Part shown: piece by piece, positions 22,101-30,071 of the stretch
How positions within the stretch are numbered: the first letter of the stretch is position 1
How the letters are laid out: every line of letters begins with the position of its first letter
Origin: an uncultured Fibrobacter sp.
GTDB taxonomy: Bacteria > Fibrobacterota > Fibrobacteria > Fibrobacterales > Fibrobacteraceae
Assembly (NCBI GenBank): GCA_934699585.1
Contig: CAKUWY010000001.1
Location: forward strand, 279,376-343,375
Direction: 5' to 3'
Length of the DNA: 64,000 nt
Program-made: the position numbers and the translations under genes
The notes under the pieces: generated by a model
What the model was told of the DNA's origin: nothing
What the model saw: only the letters and a program-made list of their open reading frames with translations
The model's database searches: none

Positions 22101-24493
22101 TTGACCTTTCTAGAAATGACTCCGTCATTGTCGTCTACCTTGATGAAAGGCGGGTCAGTGATAACATTTACCTGCAATGTGTCGGTTGCAGTTTTGGAAT
22201 CCATGTTGGTCACTTTCGCGATAATCCTTTTCACTCCCGCCGTGGTCCATGCCTTCGTGGGTGTAAGGTTGTTTGCTGCAAAGCAATTCTCGGTTGCAGT
22301 GCTGCCTTCCACACAAATCCAGGTGAGCGTGTAGTCGTTTGTTGCGTCGGAGTTGTTGCCTATGGCTGTGGTGGATAAGGCAATCTCGTCATTTAGGGTA
22401 ATTGTCGTATCGTAGGCGGGAGCATCAATGTTCACCATAGGACCGTCGCTGTAGAATCCAAAGCGAACAATATTGGAAACGGCGCCATTGTCTGCTATCG
22501 CTTGCATGGTGTAGCGCGTATTGGCTTCTGCATTAGGAAAATGCTTTTTTTGCAATTGAATTTGCGCAACGCCTTCAGAAACAGAAATTGTTCGTGGAGA
22601 ATCCCCCGGAACATTAGTTTTCCATGTCACTTCGCTAACGGCAGGCTTTGCTTCAGCAACGTTTGCTTTAAAGGTGAGTGTGCCGGCATCTCCTACCATG
22701 GCCGAACTAGCGTTGTTTACGGTAATCGACATGTTGGTTGCCGAAACGACAAATGTGAAGGTAGTGTCGGAGTGGTAACCAGCACTGTCTGTCGCAGTTA
22801 TCTTGAAAGTGTAGTTTCCATCGGGCAGAGAGGCCATGTCTACGCTCCATGCGTAGCTGCTCAAGTTCGAAAATTTGCATTTTTCATTTTTTGTGTTGCA
22901 GGTATCCTTGCCTAATAGTGCTATGGCGGTTTTAACCTGAGAACCGTAGTCACTGAAGCGGCCCGATACTGTAAATGCTCTCGTAGAAACAGTGTCTTCG
23001 AAGCCCTTAATGTTGTATATCCGCGGTGGAGCAGGGTCTTTCAGCAAAATGGGCGGTAATTCTTTTTCGTCGCCAGCGTTGATGTTCGGGGTCCTTGTAG
23101 TGACCTTTACAAAACCACGTCCGGTTTCGTCTTCGGCAATTAATTTGAATGTCCCTGCTGGTAAATCGGATACCCTAAATTCACCCTTTGGTGTCGTGCT
23201 AGCGGTGTAAACGTTGTTGGTGTCGGCCACATTGATTAGAGTTATTTTGATACCCGAGTGGACGGACAGGCCTTCAAATTTGGCGATACCAGTAAAGTCA
23301 CAGGTGGCTTTGCCGGGGCCAAGGTAGAAGAACCGAGGCCGCTGGCCTTTTTTCGTTTTGATTTTTTCAACAACTACGGTATCGTAGCCGTCGGTTACCC
23401 AAACATCCCAGGAGAAATACCTTCCTGTAAAGCCAAGCTTCTTCAGGGCGTTTTCCCCATTCTCTATGACAGCAAAACTAGTGGATGCACTATTCTTAAG
23501 CACCAAGTCGTAGACATTGGACAGGTTCAGGTCGTCGTCCTGGTTGTCCGGTGTGGCGGCTACTCGGACATAGTACCTCAGTTGATCTTCATTATCTCTG
23601 TCGTGGCCCTCGTAGAACAAGCGGAATGATTCCACGGAGTCGCTTATCCTCTGCTGGTCGTCCGGGCCAAGAATCTTGATAGTGGGCAACTGGTTGAAGT
23701 GCAGGTATACGCTGTCCTTGGTGGTGTTCTTGTCATCGTCTGTGACGATGATATAAATCTTTTGGTTCCCAAGAGAATCTGTCAACGTGGAATCGTAGGG
23801 AATCGTAATTATCAGGCTATCCGAGGACTCACTCTTGGTGTATTTCCAGTCCTTTGCATCTCGTTTGCCACTTGCATCCACATCGACCTTAAAGGATGTT
23901 ATTGTACCGAAGGAATCTAAAGCAAGAATGGGGAATGAGATTGGACTCTTGGCTCTAGTCCACAGTGTGTCCTTGGGAACGCCTAGGTAAGGTGGGGTGT
24001 TAATCACTCTGATAAACTGGTCTTTACCGGCGGTGTCCGTTGCACTGTTTCCGTCAACGGCGACGAATAAGGGTGAATAAATGCCCTCCTTCAAATAAAC
24101 CCAGGATTGTGGGGTGGCGTTGTGCCCCGTGACCAGGGCCTTTTTCATCTGGTCCTTCCCCTTGCCGGTAGTGTCCTTTACAAGGCTGTCCAAAATCCAC
24201 TGATACAGGTATATCTTGTCGGAATTGTAACGTAAGAAACCCATCATATGGATGGTGTCGCCTATGGTGACCGTAACGGTGTCACTTACGATAACGGAAT
24301 CAGGATTGGGCAGGTTGATAATGGAATCGGCAAAGGCGTCTGGATTTTCGAATGGAGTCTTGTAGACGAACACTACGGAGTGGTTGTTCCGCAAGTTCAC
24401 GTTTTCCTTGATGGAAGACTCCCTGGAACAGTTTACCAAGGCCGTCGTGCACAGGATTAGCCCAAACAAAAAAAACAAAGTCTTTAACCGCAT
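19118..24493 (-). CDS. Giant surface lipoprotein with Ig-like repeats and C-terminal propeller-like region
   Basis: This 1791-residue protein has a signal peptide with a lipobox Cys at residue 22 (LVNC). Residues about 60-1400 are a string of Ig/PKD-like domains. At least six share a pattern of a W-x-C or related Cys strand (EWGCG, EWSCG, AWKCG, WICVEG) and a later YYCV/YLCI-type Cys followed by RATDDDG, so each domain can form one internal disulfide. The last 350 residues repeat short segments about 50 apart (WTNLSTA, WASFGNA, TVYMGYL), like a beta-propeller. It is divergent from prepilin peptidase and directly upstream of the DUF6941-like gene. Adhesion or sensing is plausible but unproven. 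Confidence 0.85.
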   Translation of the reverse strand: MRLKTLFFLFGLILCTTALVNCSRESSIKENVNLRNNHSVVFVYKTPFENPDAFADSIINLPNPDSVIVSDTVTVTIGDTIHMMGFLRYNSDKIYLYQWILDSLVKDTTGKGKDQMKKALVTGHNATPQSWVYLKEGIYSPLFVAVDGNSATDTAGKDQFIRVINTPPYLGVPKDTLWTRAKSPISFPILALDSFGTITSFKVDVDASGKRDAKDWKYTKSESSDSLIITIPYDSTLTDSLGNQKIYIIVTDDDKNTTKDSVYLHFNQLPTIKILGPDDQQRISDSVESFRLFYEGHDRDNEDQLRYYVRVAATPDNQDDDLNLSNVYDLVLKNSASTSFAVIENGENALKKLGFTGRYFSWDVWVTDGYDTVVVEKIKTKKGQRPRFFYLGPGKATCDFTGIAKFEGLSVHSGIKITLINVADTNNVYTASTTPKGEFRVSDLPAGTFKLIAEDETGRGFVKVTTRTPNINAGDEKELPPILLKDPAPPRIYNIKGFEDTVSTRAFTVSGRFSDYGSQVKTAIALLGKDTCNTKNEKCKFSNLSSYAWSVDMASLPDGNYTFKITATDSAGYHSDTTFTFVVSATNMSITVNNASSAMVGDAGTLTFKANVAEAKPAVSEVTWKTNVPGDSPRTISVSEGVAQIQLQKKHFPNAEANTRYTMQAIADNGAVSNIVRFGFYSDGPMVNIDAPAYDTTITLNDEIALSTTAIGNNSDATNDYTLTWICVEGSTATENCFAANNLTPTKAWTTAGVKRIIAKVTNMDSKTATDTLQVNVITDPPFIKVDDNDGVISRKVNAKYKFEYTAKDKYGTIQEVAWKCGNGSFNTTVISPAKKEHTDSMEIQLPNTEATNYKCIVRATDDDNQTGFDTLKFNIIKDIPVIRLNIHNKNVTIKDQEQLKYTASNTLGGTIYVDYICGGNLNNLKVSNWSSSWQGRKGETPSVVMPESPGNYYCVMRAVDEDEKDMAASAATLYSLDTVTYKVFRAPPSVTLNESYTRTIKDTLTLYANAKDSSETTLPGRIVSYEWGCGPNSDHDILSKLTNTGKNTYLVTLPNTPQNNYLCIVQVTDDDGLTARDTTRFTVELAPPTVTVSRKTGTIRAGFDIILNATASDSYEGSWGYIAKREWSCGANATDINNNWKTVSTYDTTWKAPSASVNYYCVARATDDDGNIATDTMTLTYSTEQPVISVAETQIYVVQGDVFFLNATINNVWQGINWYSWQCFYDDTKQAAENLRKLDYYKNGERFYDYRETLSAQGRDLYCVVSAEEKATKAVFRDTSRVKVLTVENDLPVGKITAVDTIYPWSGDEAQSGEAIYFNSPEWSGSQSVIGTIGNENTRDYYWQFSNVSSTFYHGNADGSIDTSSAELNQAFRRPINEGSFSICLDFRDSISATDPLHPSAAFLRRHQAETTCRTVYVRRAWKNLAAANDTVLEKTTVRTPPAITTVGNNLSVVYLTAAQTVVSRNYNGTGWTNLSTAAISVDDSITALRMASNGNDLFLAVLTKGNTLKVYKSNAGTSPWASFGNAITSVTSVNLTCHPTSGNPVVAYVKSNYPYFSYWKNNAWESKQISTSKTSREVNAIFSNDGVLLTTFTDNTSWYNTYYAIYNGNTNNYNVAKGETLISREMAAISLATEGSTVYMGYLNRSSVVGAAGPYVKKGTLSGSTLNWTAERNLQEGMLPSNIKVAARNGKVYAVIDDNGRGLSHCHAYFFDGSQWRPYGENQLPYFKGPFYSSHGYNLYGFSPNIAIANNGMVYISMIAWPNVGAASQNNGPIFMKNISESWTFNTKP

Positions 24494-24532
24494 TATTCAA
24501 TCCTCTATAATACGCACTTCACGATATAAATT

Positions 24533-24540
24533 TATCTTTT
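24533..24540 (+). promoter_or_regulatory. -7-type box upstream of prepilin peptidase
   Basis: TATCTTTT lies about 47 bases before the peptidase start, and an out-of-frame ATG at 24544 sits just 3 bases after it. The peptidase itself has GGGAG upstream of its ATG, so this transcript would have a leader. Confidence 0.3.
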
Positions 24541-24587
24541 TTTATGAAAAAGGGGCTGTGCTGCCCTACCGATTTTTGGGAGATTTT

Positions 24588-25418
24588 ATGGAAAACATTC
24601 CACTTTGGTACGGATTGTTACTTTTTTTTGCCTTGGGTGCCTGTGTAGGTAGTTTTTACAATGTGATTGTTTACAGGATGCCTCGTGGGATATCGCTTAT
24701 AAACCCGCCGTCCCATTGCCCCCTGTGCAAAAAAAGGATTCCCATCCGCTACAATCTCCCCATCGTTGGCTGGCTCTGGCTGCGGGGTAAAAGTGCCTGC
24801 TGTAAACAGCCCATCAGCGTCATCTACCCCATCGGAGAATCTCTGTGCGGCCTGTTAGGAGCCCTTGCCCTTTTTTCGGCAAATTACGGAGTGCCCCTCA
24901 CTGCGCCCGTGGCCAATTGGGTTGATTCTCTCGCCATGTTCTGGTTGCTCTTGGGCATGTATCCCGTATGTGCCGTCGACATTCAGTACAAACTAATACC
25001 AGATTCTATATCGGTAGGCGGCATCGTCGCAGGCCTTCTGCTTTCCATGTTTCCAGGAGGTATCACGCCCCTTGAAAGCTTGTTGGGAGTGCTGGGAGCA
25101 GGCGGCGGGCTTTGGCTTTTGGGATTTGCCGCTTCGAAAATCCTGAAAAAAGAGGCCATGGGCTTTGGCGATGTCAAACTGCTGGCGGGCTACGGGGCCT
25201 TGATGGGGCTAAACGGTGCCGTAGAGACCCTAATCCTTGCCGCGTTCCTCGGCATTATCGTCATGATTCCCTGGGCAAAGATTATGGAAAAGAAAGGAAA
25301 ATCCGACGGTTCCGGCCAGATTCCCTTTGGACCGTTCCTCGCCGTAGCCGCTCCGGTCATGTACCTGTGGGGGCAGCGCCTGCTGGACTTGTACGTCCAG
25401 TTCATTGTCGGGGAATGA
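24588..25418 (+). CDS. Prepilin peptidase (type IV leader peptidase, PilD/GspO family)
   Basis: This 276-residue integral membrane aspartyl protease cleaves and methylates type IV prepilins or type II pseudopilins. The N-terminal ALGACVGSFYNVIVYRMPRG is the family hallmark. Zinc-binding Cys residues are CPLC at 44-47 and CC at 71-72. The two catalytic Asp lie in AVDIQYKLIPD and GFGDVKL. Several hydrophobic segments are present. The open frame begins earlier, but the ATG at 24588 with GGGAG upstream fits the family. No pilin genes are adjacent. Confidence 0.95.
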   Translation: MENIPLWYGLLLFFALGACVGSFYNVIVYRMPRGISLINPPSHCPLCKKRIPIRYNLPIVGWLWLRGKSACCKQPISVIYPIGESLCGLLGALALFSANYGVPLTAPVANWVDSLAMFWLLLGMYPVCAVDIQYKLIPDSISVGGIVAGLLLSMFPGGITPLESLLGVLGAGGGLWLLGFAASKILKKEAMGFGDVKLLAGYGALMGLNGAVETLILAAFLGIIVMIPWAKIMEKKGKSDGSGQIPFGPFLAVAAPVMYLWGQRLLDLYVQFIVGE

Positions 25419-25435
25419 CCTTCCCATAGTCAGGA

Positions 25436-25466
25436 AACAAAAAATCCCGCCAAAAAGCGGGACTTT
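25436..25466 (-). terminator. Terminator downstream of tRNA-Gln
   Basis: TCCCGC and GCGGGA pair around CAAAAA. On the minus strand the hairpin is followed by a T run, directly downstream of the tRNA. It may also serve the prepilin peptidase gene on the plus strand. Confidence 0.7.
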
Positions 25467-25468
25467 CG

Positions 25469-25539
25469 TTGAGCTACCAGGATTCGAACCTAGACAAACA
25501 GAGTCAGAATCTGTTGTGCTACCATTACACCATAGCTCA
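25469..25539 (-). tRNA. tRNA-Gln (anticodon CTG)
   Basis: On the minus strand the acceptor TGAGCTA pairs with TAGCTCA. The D loop contains AATGGTA, and the anticodon stem ACAGA/TCTGT holds the loop TTCTGAC (anticodon CTG). The T arm is CTAGG-TTCGAAT-CCTGG. The length is 71 bases with no encoded CCA. Confidence 0.93.
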
Positions 25540-25589
25540 ATGTGCCCCCAAAGTTAGAAAAAATTTCCCGTTCGGCAAGGGGTATTTCG

Positions 25590-26993
25590 CTAATTTATGT
25601 CGGGAACCGTATAGTCTATGGTATATTCAAATTCGCGACTCGTTTTAAAATCTGGTTCAATGGGCCATTCCAATGTCGCTACATAGGCAAACTTCTTCAA
25701 AGGCACCCCTGCGTCAAGCCATGCCTTTACCCTTTTCGGCTCCCAAGGATAGAGCACTATAGTCTGCTGTCCTGGTGGACCCGCCGGGAGAGTATGATTT
25801 TTAACTACGCCATCAGGCGATCCCATGTCACATGTACTTGTCCTTATAAAATTTGCCGTTCCCACGACTCCCACAAGTATGCTGGCCAGAGAATCTGAGC
25901 ATGGATCCTTGCCATTATCCCAATAGTTCAATTCGAACACGAGAGTCGATGATATTGTTTGCAGGGCGGTTTTTCCTACAAAAAAGGTATCCCGCAAGCC
26001 CATCAGCTCTTCCTTTTGTATGTACCGGGATGTTCCCGCAAGCCCAAGTTTGTAAGCATAATACTCCACCCTGAACGAATCGTAAGGCACCTCTTCCGGA
26101 GCAGGTAAAGTCCACCGACCAAGGGTATCGGTCAGAGCATGCGGAGGAAATGTACGACCGGAAGAAACAATTGAATACTGGGAACTGTCTCCAAAAAGAT
26201 ACCCCAAACCAAACAAATCCTTGGCGACATAGACTCTCGTATCAGCACGGCAACTGTCCCCCACGCACTCAGTCCTGGCACTTGCATCAATCTCTCCCGA
26301 AATGTAACTGGCCCGGCGCTTTGTAATGGACGGTCCTTTCCACACTTGGGTTCCCACATCCAGGGTATCGCCTGCCGCCTGTACCGAGGGCATATCCCAT
26401 TCCATGTAGATAATCGAATCCGCAACGCCAGACTGGTAAAGCTGCTCCACCACGCTGGAGTCCTTGGGGCAAAGTCCCAAGGTTCCCTCAAAATCCCTAG
26501 GCACCAGCATGGCATAGCTGCCAGAAGCATCCACCGTGTCAAAGATGGGCAGATATTTCACATAGACCACGAAACGGTTCTCCGGCAGCTGGACATTGTC
26601 TTGGAATTGAACGTTTCCTTTCACTAAGAGGCCCTTATCCATCGTCAGCAGCAGGGAATCCCCCGAAGCCTTCACTTCGGGCAAATAGAGAATTTCGCCA
26701 GCGGAAACATCCTGGGCCAGCAACTGGACCGGTTCACCCGTTTTTTCATGGAAGCTGAACCAGCCTAGGGCGTCCGTCCGAGTTTCGGCAAAGTCCGGAC
26801 GGCGAGTGGCGGATTCCGAAGCCACCGACGCCACCATTCGCACCACCGCGCCCTTGGCCGGGGTGCCATCTGCATGGAGCACATTGCCCGCAATCGTATT
26901 TTCAGTCTGGGTAGCCGTTCCCGCCACGTCCTTGCTGCAACACACAAGACCTAAGCTCAAGGCAAAGGCCATCACCAGTGACAACAACTTCAT
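25590..26993 (-). CDS. Lipoprotein with carboxypeptidase-regulatory-like domain
   Basis: A 467-residue lipoprotein with signal peptide MKLLSLVMAFALSLGLVC and Cys18/Cys19 at the lipobox. Residues about 33-75 (TIAGNVLHADGTPAKGAVVRM) match the opening of carboxypeptidase-regulatory-like (CarboxypepD_reg) domains, which decorate many surface proteins. A second such segment, YISGEIDASARTE, lies near residue 235. The start codon overlaps the stop of the upstream TIGR02147 gene by four bases (ATGA), which indicates translational coupling. The pairing of a TIGR02147 protein and a lipoprotein suggests a functional unit. Ligand unknown. Confidence 0.85.
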   Translation of the reverse strand: MKLLSLVMAFALSLGLVCCSKDVAGTATQTENTIAGNVLHADGTPAKGAVVRMVASVASESATRRPDFAETRTDALGWFSFHEKTGEPVQLLAQDVSAGEILYLPEVKASGDSLLLTMDKGLLVKGNVQFQDNVQLPENRFVVYVKYLPIFDTVDASGSYAMLVPRDFEGTLGLCPKDSSVVEQLYQSGVADSIIYMEWDMPSVQAAGDTLDVGTQVWKGPSITKRRASYISGEIDASARTECVGDSCRADTRVYVAKDLFGLGYLFGDSSQYSIVSSGRTFPPHALTDTLGRWTLPAPEEVPYDSFRVEYYAYKLGLAGTSRYIQKEELMGLRDTFFVGKTALQTISSTLVFELNYWDNGKDPCSDSLASILVGVVGTANFIRTSTCDMGSPDGVVKNHTLPAGPPGQQTIVLYPWEPKRVKAWLDAGVPLKKFAYVATLEWPIEPDFKTSREFEYTIDYTVPDIN

Positions 26994-27829
26994 TTTATCT
27001 CCTTATGAGAAACCTTCCGTTCCTCGCTCATGGGGAAAAACTGGACATTCAATTCGCAAACCATCGTTTCTCCTTCATCTGACTGTACAATATCCAGAAT
27101 TTCTTTCTGAAAAGCCTCGATTTTTTGGTGAACCCGTATCATGCCTTCGGCGGATACACTCATGGTAGTGGTAGAAACGTTCCTGCGATCAATAGAATAG
27201 CGGTCCAGGGCTTCCTTGCCCAGGTCTATCATTTGCTTCTGGAACTGGTGGACGAACAAGGCGGAAATATCCTTGCCACTGCTCACCGCCTTATCTACAG
27301 AACGAAAAAATCCGTTTTCCTTTCGAATTAGCTCCAAATCCTGCAAAAGCCGCAGCGTCTGTTTTGCTTGAGGTACGGAAATTTTAGGATTCAAGAACCC
27401 GGCCAATTCCTGCACGTTGGTTTCATTGATATTCAAGATGGACAGCGCCTCGCGAACAGCGACATGATACCATTGTGCGTAATACCCCTGTTGATTTTTA
27501 GTTAGAATCTTGGCAGATTTAGGCAATAATAAGCTCATCCTTTCAAATATCTGCTGCTTCGCTTCTATCGTTTCAGCGTGGGTAAAGTCCACCATCAGGC
27601 GAAAAAAACGGGCTTCCTTTTCGTTCAAGCCCAGACCAACAATGAATTTCGAAAGCATCTGAGGAGTCAGGGATCTCCGTCCCTGGACCAAATCCAGGTA
27701 ATAGCCCGACGAGGAATACCCCGCCTTCTGGGCGAAGGACCTGTAGGAGAAGTACCGTTGCAGGACCTTGTGCTGTTTGTAGTAGTCCTGCAGGTACTTT
27801 CGGTAGTTGTAATAATCAAAGATACTCAT
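26990..27829 (-). CDS. TIGR02147 family protein
   Basis: A 279-residue cytoplasmic protein matching the TIGR02147 family, which was defined from paralogues in Fibrobacter succinogenes. It starts SIFDYYNYRKYLQDYY and has a helix-turn-helix-like stretch (SYRSFAQKAGYSSSGYYLDLV at about 28-48), then FRLMVDFTHAETIEAKQQIFERM and a C-terminal half with a second winged-helix-like region around LAGFLNPKISVPQAKQTLRLLQDLELI. A DNA-binding role is plausible but not shown. The ATG at 27829 gives the family N-terminus; the earlier open frame is discarded. It is coupled to the following lipoprotein gene. Confidence 0.88.
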   Translation of the reverse strand: MSIFDYYNYRKYLQDYYKQHKVLQRYFSYRSFAQKAGYSSSGYYLDLVQGRRSLTPQMLSKFIVGLGLNEKEARFFRLMVDFTHAETIEAKQQIFERMSLLLPKSAKILTKNQQGYYAQWYHVAVREALSILNINETNVQELAGFLNPKISVPQAKQTLRLLQDLELIRKENGFFRSVDKAVSSGKDISALFVHQFQKQMIDLGKEALDRYSIDRRNVSTTTMSVSAEGMIRVHQKIEAFQKEILDIVQSDEGETMVCELNVQFFPMSEERKVSHKEIK

Positions 27830-28012
27830 CAATTTTTGAGAGAAATTGTGAACATTTTTCAACCAACAAACCAGTGAAAATATACAAAAATAGCGAATTA
27901 TCGGTAACATCGCTTGTATTTGAGATGTTTCTTTTTCTGTTTTTTTTCTTATAATACGGAAACACTTTTTCTAGTGTATTTCGCCTTCTCGCTTTTTTTC
28001 TAAAATTGGGGT

Positions 28013-28801
28013 ATGAAAGTAAGAGCTCTTTTAGGGGATTTGACGAGCCGTGGATTAAGGCTAGTAGGGATTCTTGCCGTCATTTACGTGAGCATGGTGT
28101 TCTACCTCGCCCTGACGGAACGGCGTAACGCCTACCCCAGGGCCATTCCCCACAAAGAAGCCCGCGCCGCCATCGAGGGCCGCGCCCAAGGCATCAGCTG
28201 CACCCTGCAAGACGGAACCGTTCTCGAGGGCTGGAAGATGGGCGAAACCAGTGCGCCAACACTGCTCTACTATCCCGACGCCGACGAGGACGCCGCCCAG
28301 TTCCTGGCCGAACTGGACAGCATTCCGAGAATCACGCTGGTCTCTTTCAACTACCGGGGGTCCGGCAACAACAAGGGAACGCCGTCAGAAAAGACTTTTT
28401 CACCCGATTCCAAAGAGATTTTGGAATGCGCCACCCAGGTAAACAAAGCCACGCCGAAATTTATCGCAGGACGCGGAACTGGCGCCATCCTGGCGTACAA
28501 TGCCAGTACCAAACAGAACAAGCTCATCTTGATAGACCCCGTAAAAAGCATCGCCGATGCCCTTGTTTACAAGTACGGCGTCTTCTATCCGAAGTTCCTC
28601 GTTCGGGCGGGAGACTCTATAAATACTGGGGAAAAAGGCCTTGCCATAGACCAAGTTGGAATATTACTGGATAGAGGCCAGTTTAGTGACCGGGGGCACA
28701 TTTTCGCCCAAAATTTTCAGGGGGCAACCGTCTGGAAACGAGACGGCGGCTCGTTTAGAGCCTTTTTGACAAAAATCATACAAAACCAAATTTCAGACTA
28801 A
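28013..28801 (+). CDS. Membrane-anchored alpha/beta-hydrolase-fold protein lacking the catalytic Ser
   Basis: The 262-residue protein has one N-terminal membrane segment (about residues 17-35) and then an alpha/beta-hydrolase pattern: TLLYYPDADEDAAQFLAEL, the family-type FNYRGSGNNKG (112-122) and KFIAGRGTGAILAYNAS (149-165). At the nucleophile elbow, where GxSxG is expected, the sequence is GRGTG (153-157), so the nucleophile Ser is replaced by Gly. It may be a non-enzymatic relative. The start is ATG 28013, with TAAAATTG four bases upstream and no Shine-Dalgarno. No operon partner follows closely. Confidence 0.75.
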   Translation: MKVRALLGDLTSRGLRLVGILAVIYVSMVFYLALTERRNAYPRAIPHKEARAAIEGRAQGISCTLQDGTVLEGWKMGETSAPTLLYYPDADEDAAQFLAELDSIPRITLVSFNYRGSGNNKGTPSEKTFSPDSKEILECATQVNKATPKFIAGRGTGAILAYNASTKQNKLILIDPVKSIADALVYKYGVFYPKFLVRAGDSINTGEKGLAIDQVGILLDRGQFSDRGHIFAQNFQGATVWKRDGGSFRAFLTKIIQNQISD

Positions 28802-28880
28802 TTCCTACTGATTTTTGTATACAAGATTAACGTCATATCCCTAAAAACCGCCCTCAAATCCGAAATTTTTACTATGTTTC

Positions 28881-28909
28881 TTGACGGAACCCACCAACAT
28901 TTTTAACTT
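28881..28909 (+). promoter_or_regulatory. Possible promoter upstream of the 28949 gene
   Basis: TTGACG and TAACTT are separated by 17 bases. Overlapping them, CCAACA and TGTTGG can pair as a small hairpin. The gene start at 28949 has AGAGGTG upstream. The assignment is tentative. Confidence 0.3.
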
Positions 28910-28948
28910 GTTGGGCGCTGGGGAACGAAAAAAGAGGTGTAAATAAAA

Positions 28949-29626
28949 ATGGATAACTTTGTAATCAAGATGGACATTCGCGGTTTTGTCCGCTTTAGCG
29001 GCGAAATCGTCAAGGAACTGAAACTGGACAAGACGCCCTTTGCAGACCTAGAAGTGGACAAGGCTGGCAAGCGCATTGCCGTGACCCCTTCCAAGACCCT
29101 CAAGCCCACGTCTTATCGTTTTATGCCCAACGGAAGCGGCTACCTGCTGTATTTCAAAGGCGCTTTGAATGCCGTCGGATTTCAAATCGCCACCGGAGCC
29201 TATACCGTGACCAAGGAGGGCTCCCGCATCGTGTTCACCGGAAAGACCCCAGCCAAGAAAAAGGGGGCCTGGGAACCCATCGCCTGCCGTAATTCGGTCG
29301 GGCTTCCCATGCTTTCTATTGATTCCCGCGGAACCATCATCTTTGACAAGCGCACCAGCACCGCTATGGAAACCGTCAAGAACGACACCATGATTGCGGA
29401 ATACGACGCGAACAAGAAGGTCTTTAAGCTATCTTTCGGCAAAAAAGGTTTCATCAACGTCCGTACCATTGCAAGCCATGCAAACGCCTCTTTCATGGGC
29501 ACGCTTTCCTCTCACGGAATTGCTCTCCCTACCAAGAGCTTCCGCACAGACTGCAAGGTGAACGGCAAAACACTCACCTTCAGTGTTGCCCCGCTTATCG
29601 CGGCGCAAAAGGCTAAGAAAGGCTAA
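28949..29626 (+). CDS. Hypothetical protein with two repeated halves
   Basis: The 225-residue protein has no signal peptide and no membrane segment. Its two halves look related: the start (FVIKMDIRGFVRFSGEIVK) and the segment from about residue 120 (GLPMLSIDSRGTIIFDKRT) both show the pattern I-D-x-R-G followed by F, then a stretch of charged beta-type sequence. An internal domain duplication is the likely origin. AGAGGTG before the ATG is the ribosome-binding site. The next gene begins 3 bases after the stop, so the two are co-transcribed. Family not recognised. Confidence 0.7.
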   Translation: MDNFVIKMDIRGFVRFSGEIVKELKLDKTPFADLEVDKAGKRIAVTPSKTLKPTSYRFMPNGSGYLLYFKGALNAVGFQIATGAYTVTKEGSRIVFTGKTPAKKKGAWEPIACRNSVGLPMLSIDSRGTIIFDKRTSTAMETVKNDTMIAEYDANKKVFKLSFGKKGFINVRTIASHANASFMGTLSSHGIALPTKSFRTDCKVNGKTLTFSVAPLIAAQKAKKG

Positions 29627-29628
29627 AA

Positions 29629-30069
29629 ATGATTGACGTACTCAAGGCGTTCTACACCATCCACTACAACTTCGCGGCAGTGAGCGTGCTGTTGCTTGGT
29701 CTGGTCATATTTCTCCTGACCAAGAAGAACTACAAGTGGACCATAATCATCACTGCCGTGCTGATTGTGTTCAATGTGTTCCTCTACAAGCGGACCGAAG
29801 GCAAGTCGTGGACCATCTACATCGATCTTCCCGAAGACGCCGGCAACTCGTTCTACAAGCCCCAGCCCAAGGAATTGACCTTCTCGGTTCATAAGGATTG
29901 GGTCATCGTAGATGACAAGGGCGAAAAGCACCACTGGTGCTGGGTAGATGACTATTGGGACAAGTTTGCCAACACGGACCTTGTGGCCGCCATCTGGGGC
30001 GAAAACTCCAGCAAGAAGTTGATGAAGTCCACAGAAAATCGTGCGAACGACGCGAGCAATCAGCAATAG
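29629..30069 (+). CDS. Hypothetical membrane protein
   Basis: The 146-residue product has two hydrophobic segments at about residues 15-30 (AAVSVLLLGLVIFLL) and 37-52 (WTIIITAVLIVFNVFL), then a soluble part with a HHWCWVDDYW cluster. It begins 3 bases after the preceding gene's stop and ends 3 bases before the convergent lpxH stop. I recognise no family; a small inner-membrane protein working with the preceding repeat protein is an inference from the spacing. Confidence 0.65.
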   Translation: MIDVLKAFYTIHYNFAAVSVLLLGLVIFLLTKKNYKWTIIITAVLIVFNVFLYKRTEGKSWTIYIDLPEDAGNSFYKPQPKELTFSVHKDWVIVDDKGEKHHWCWVDDYWDKFANTDLVAAIWGENSSKKLMKSTENRANDASNQQ

Positions 30070-30071
30070 CT

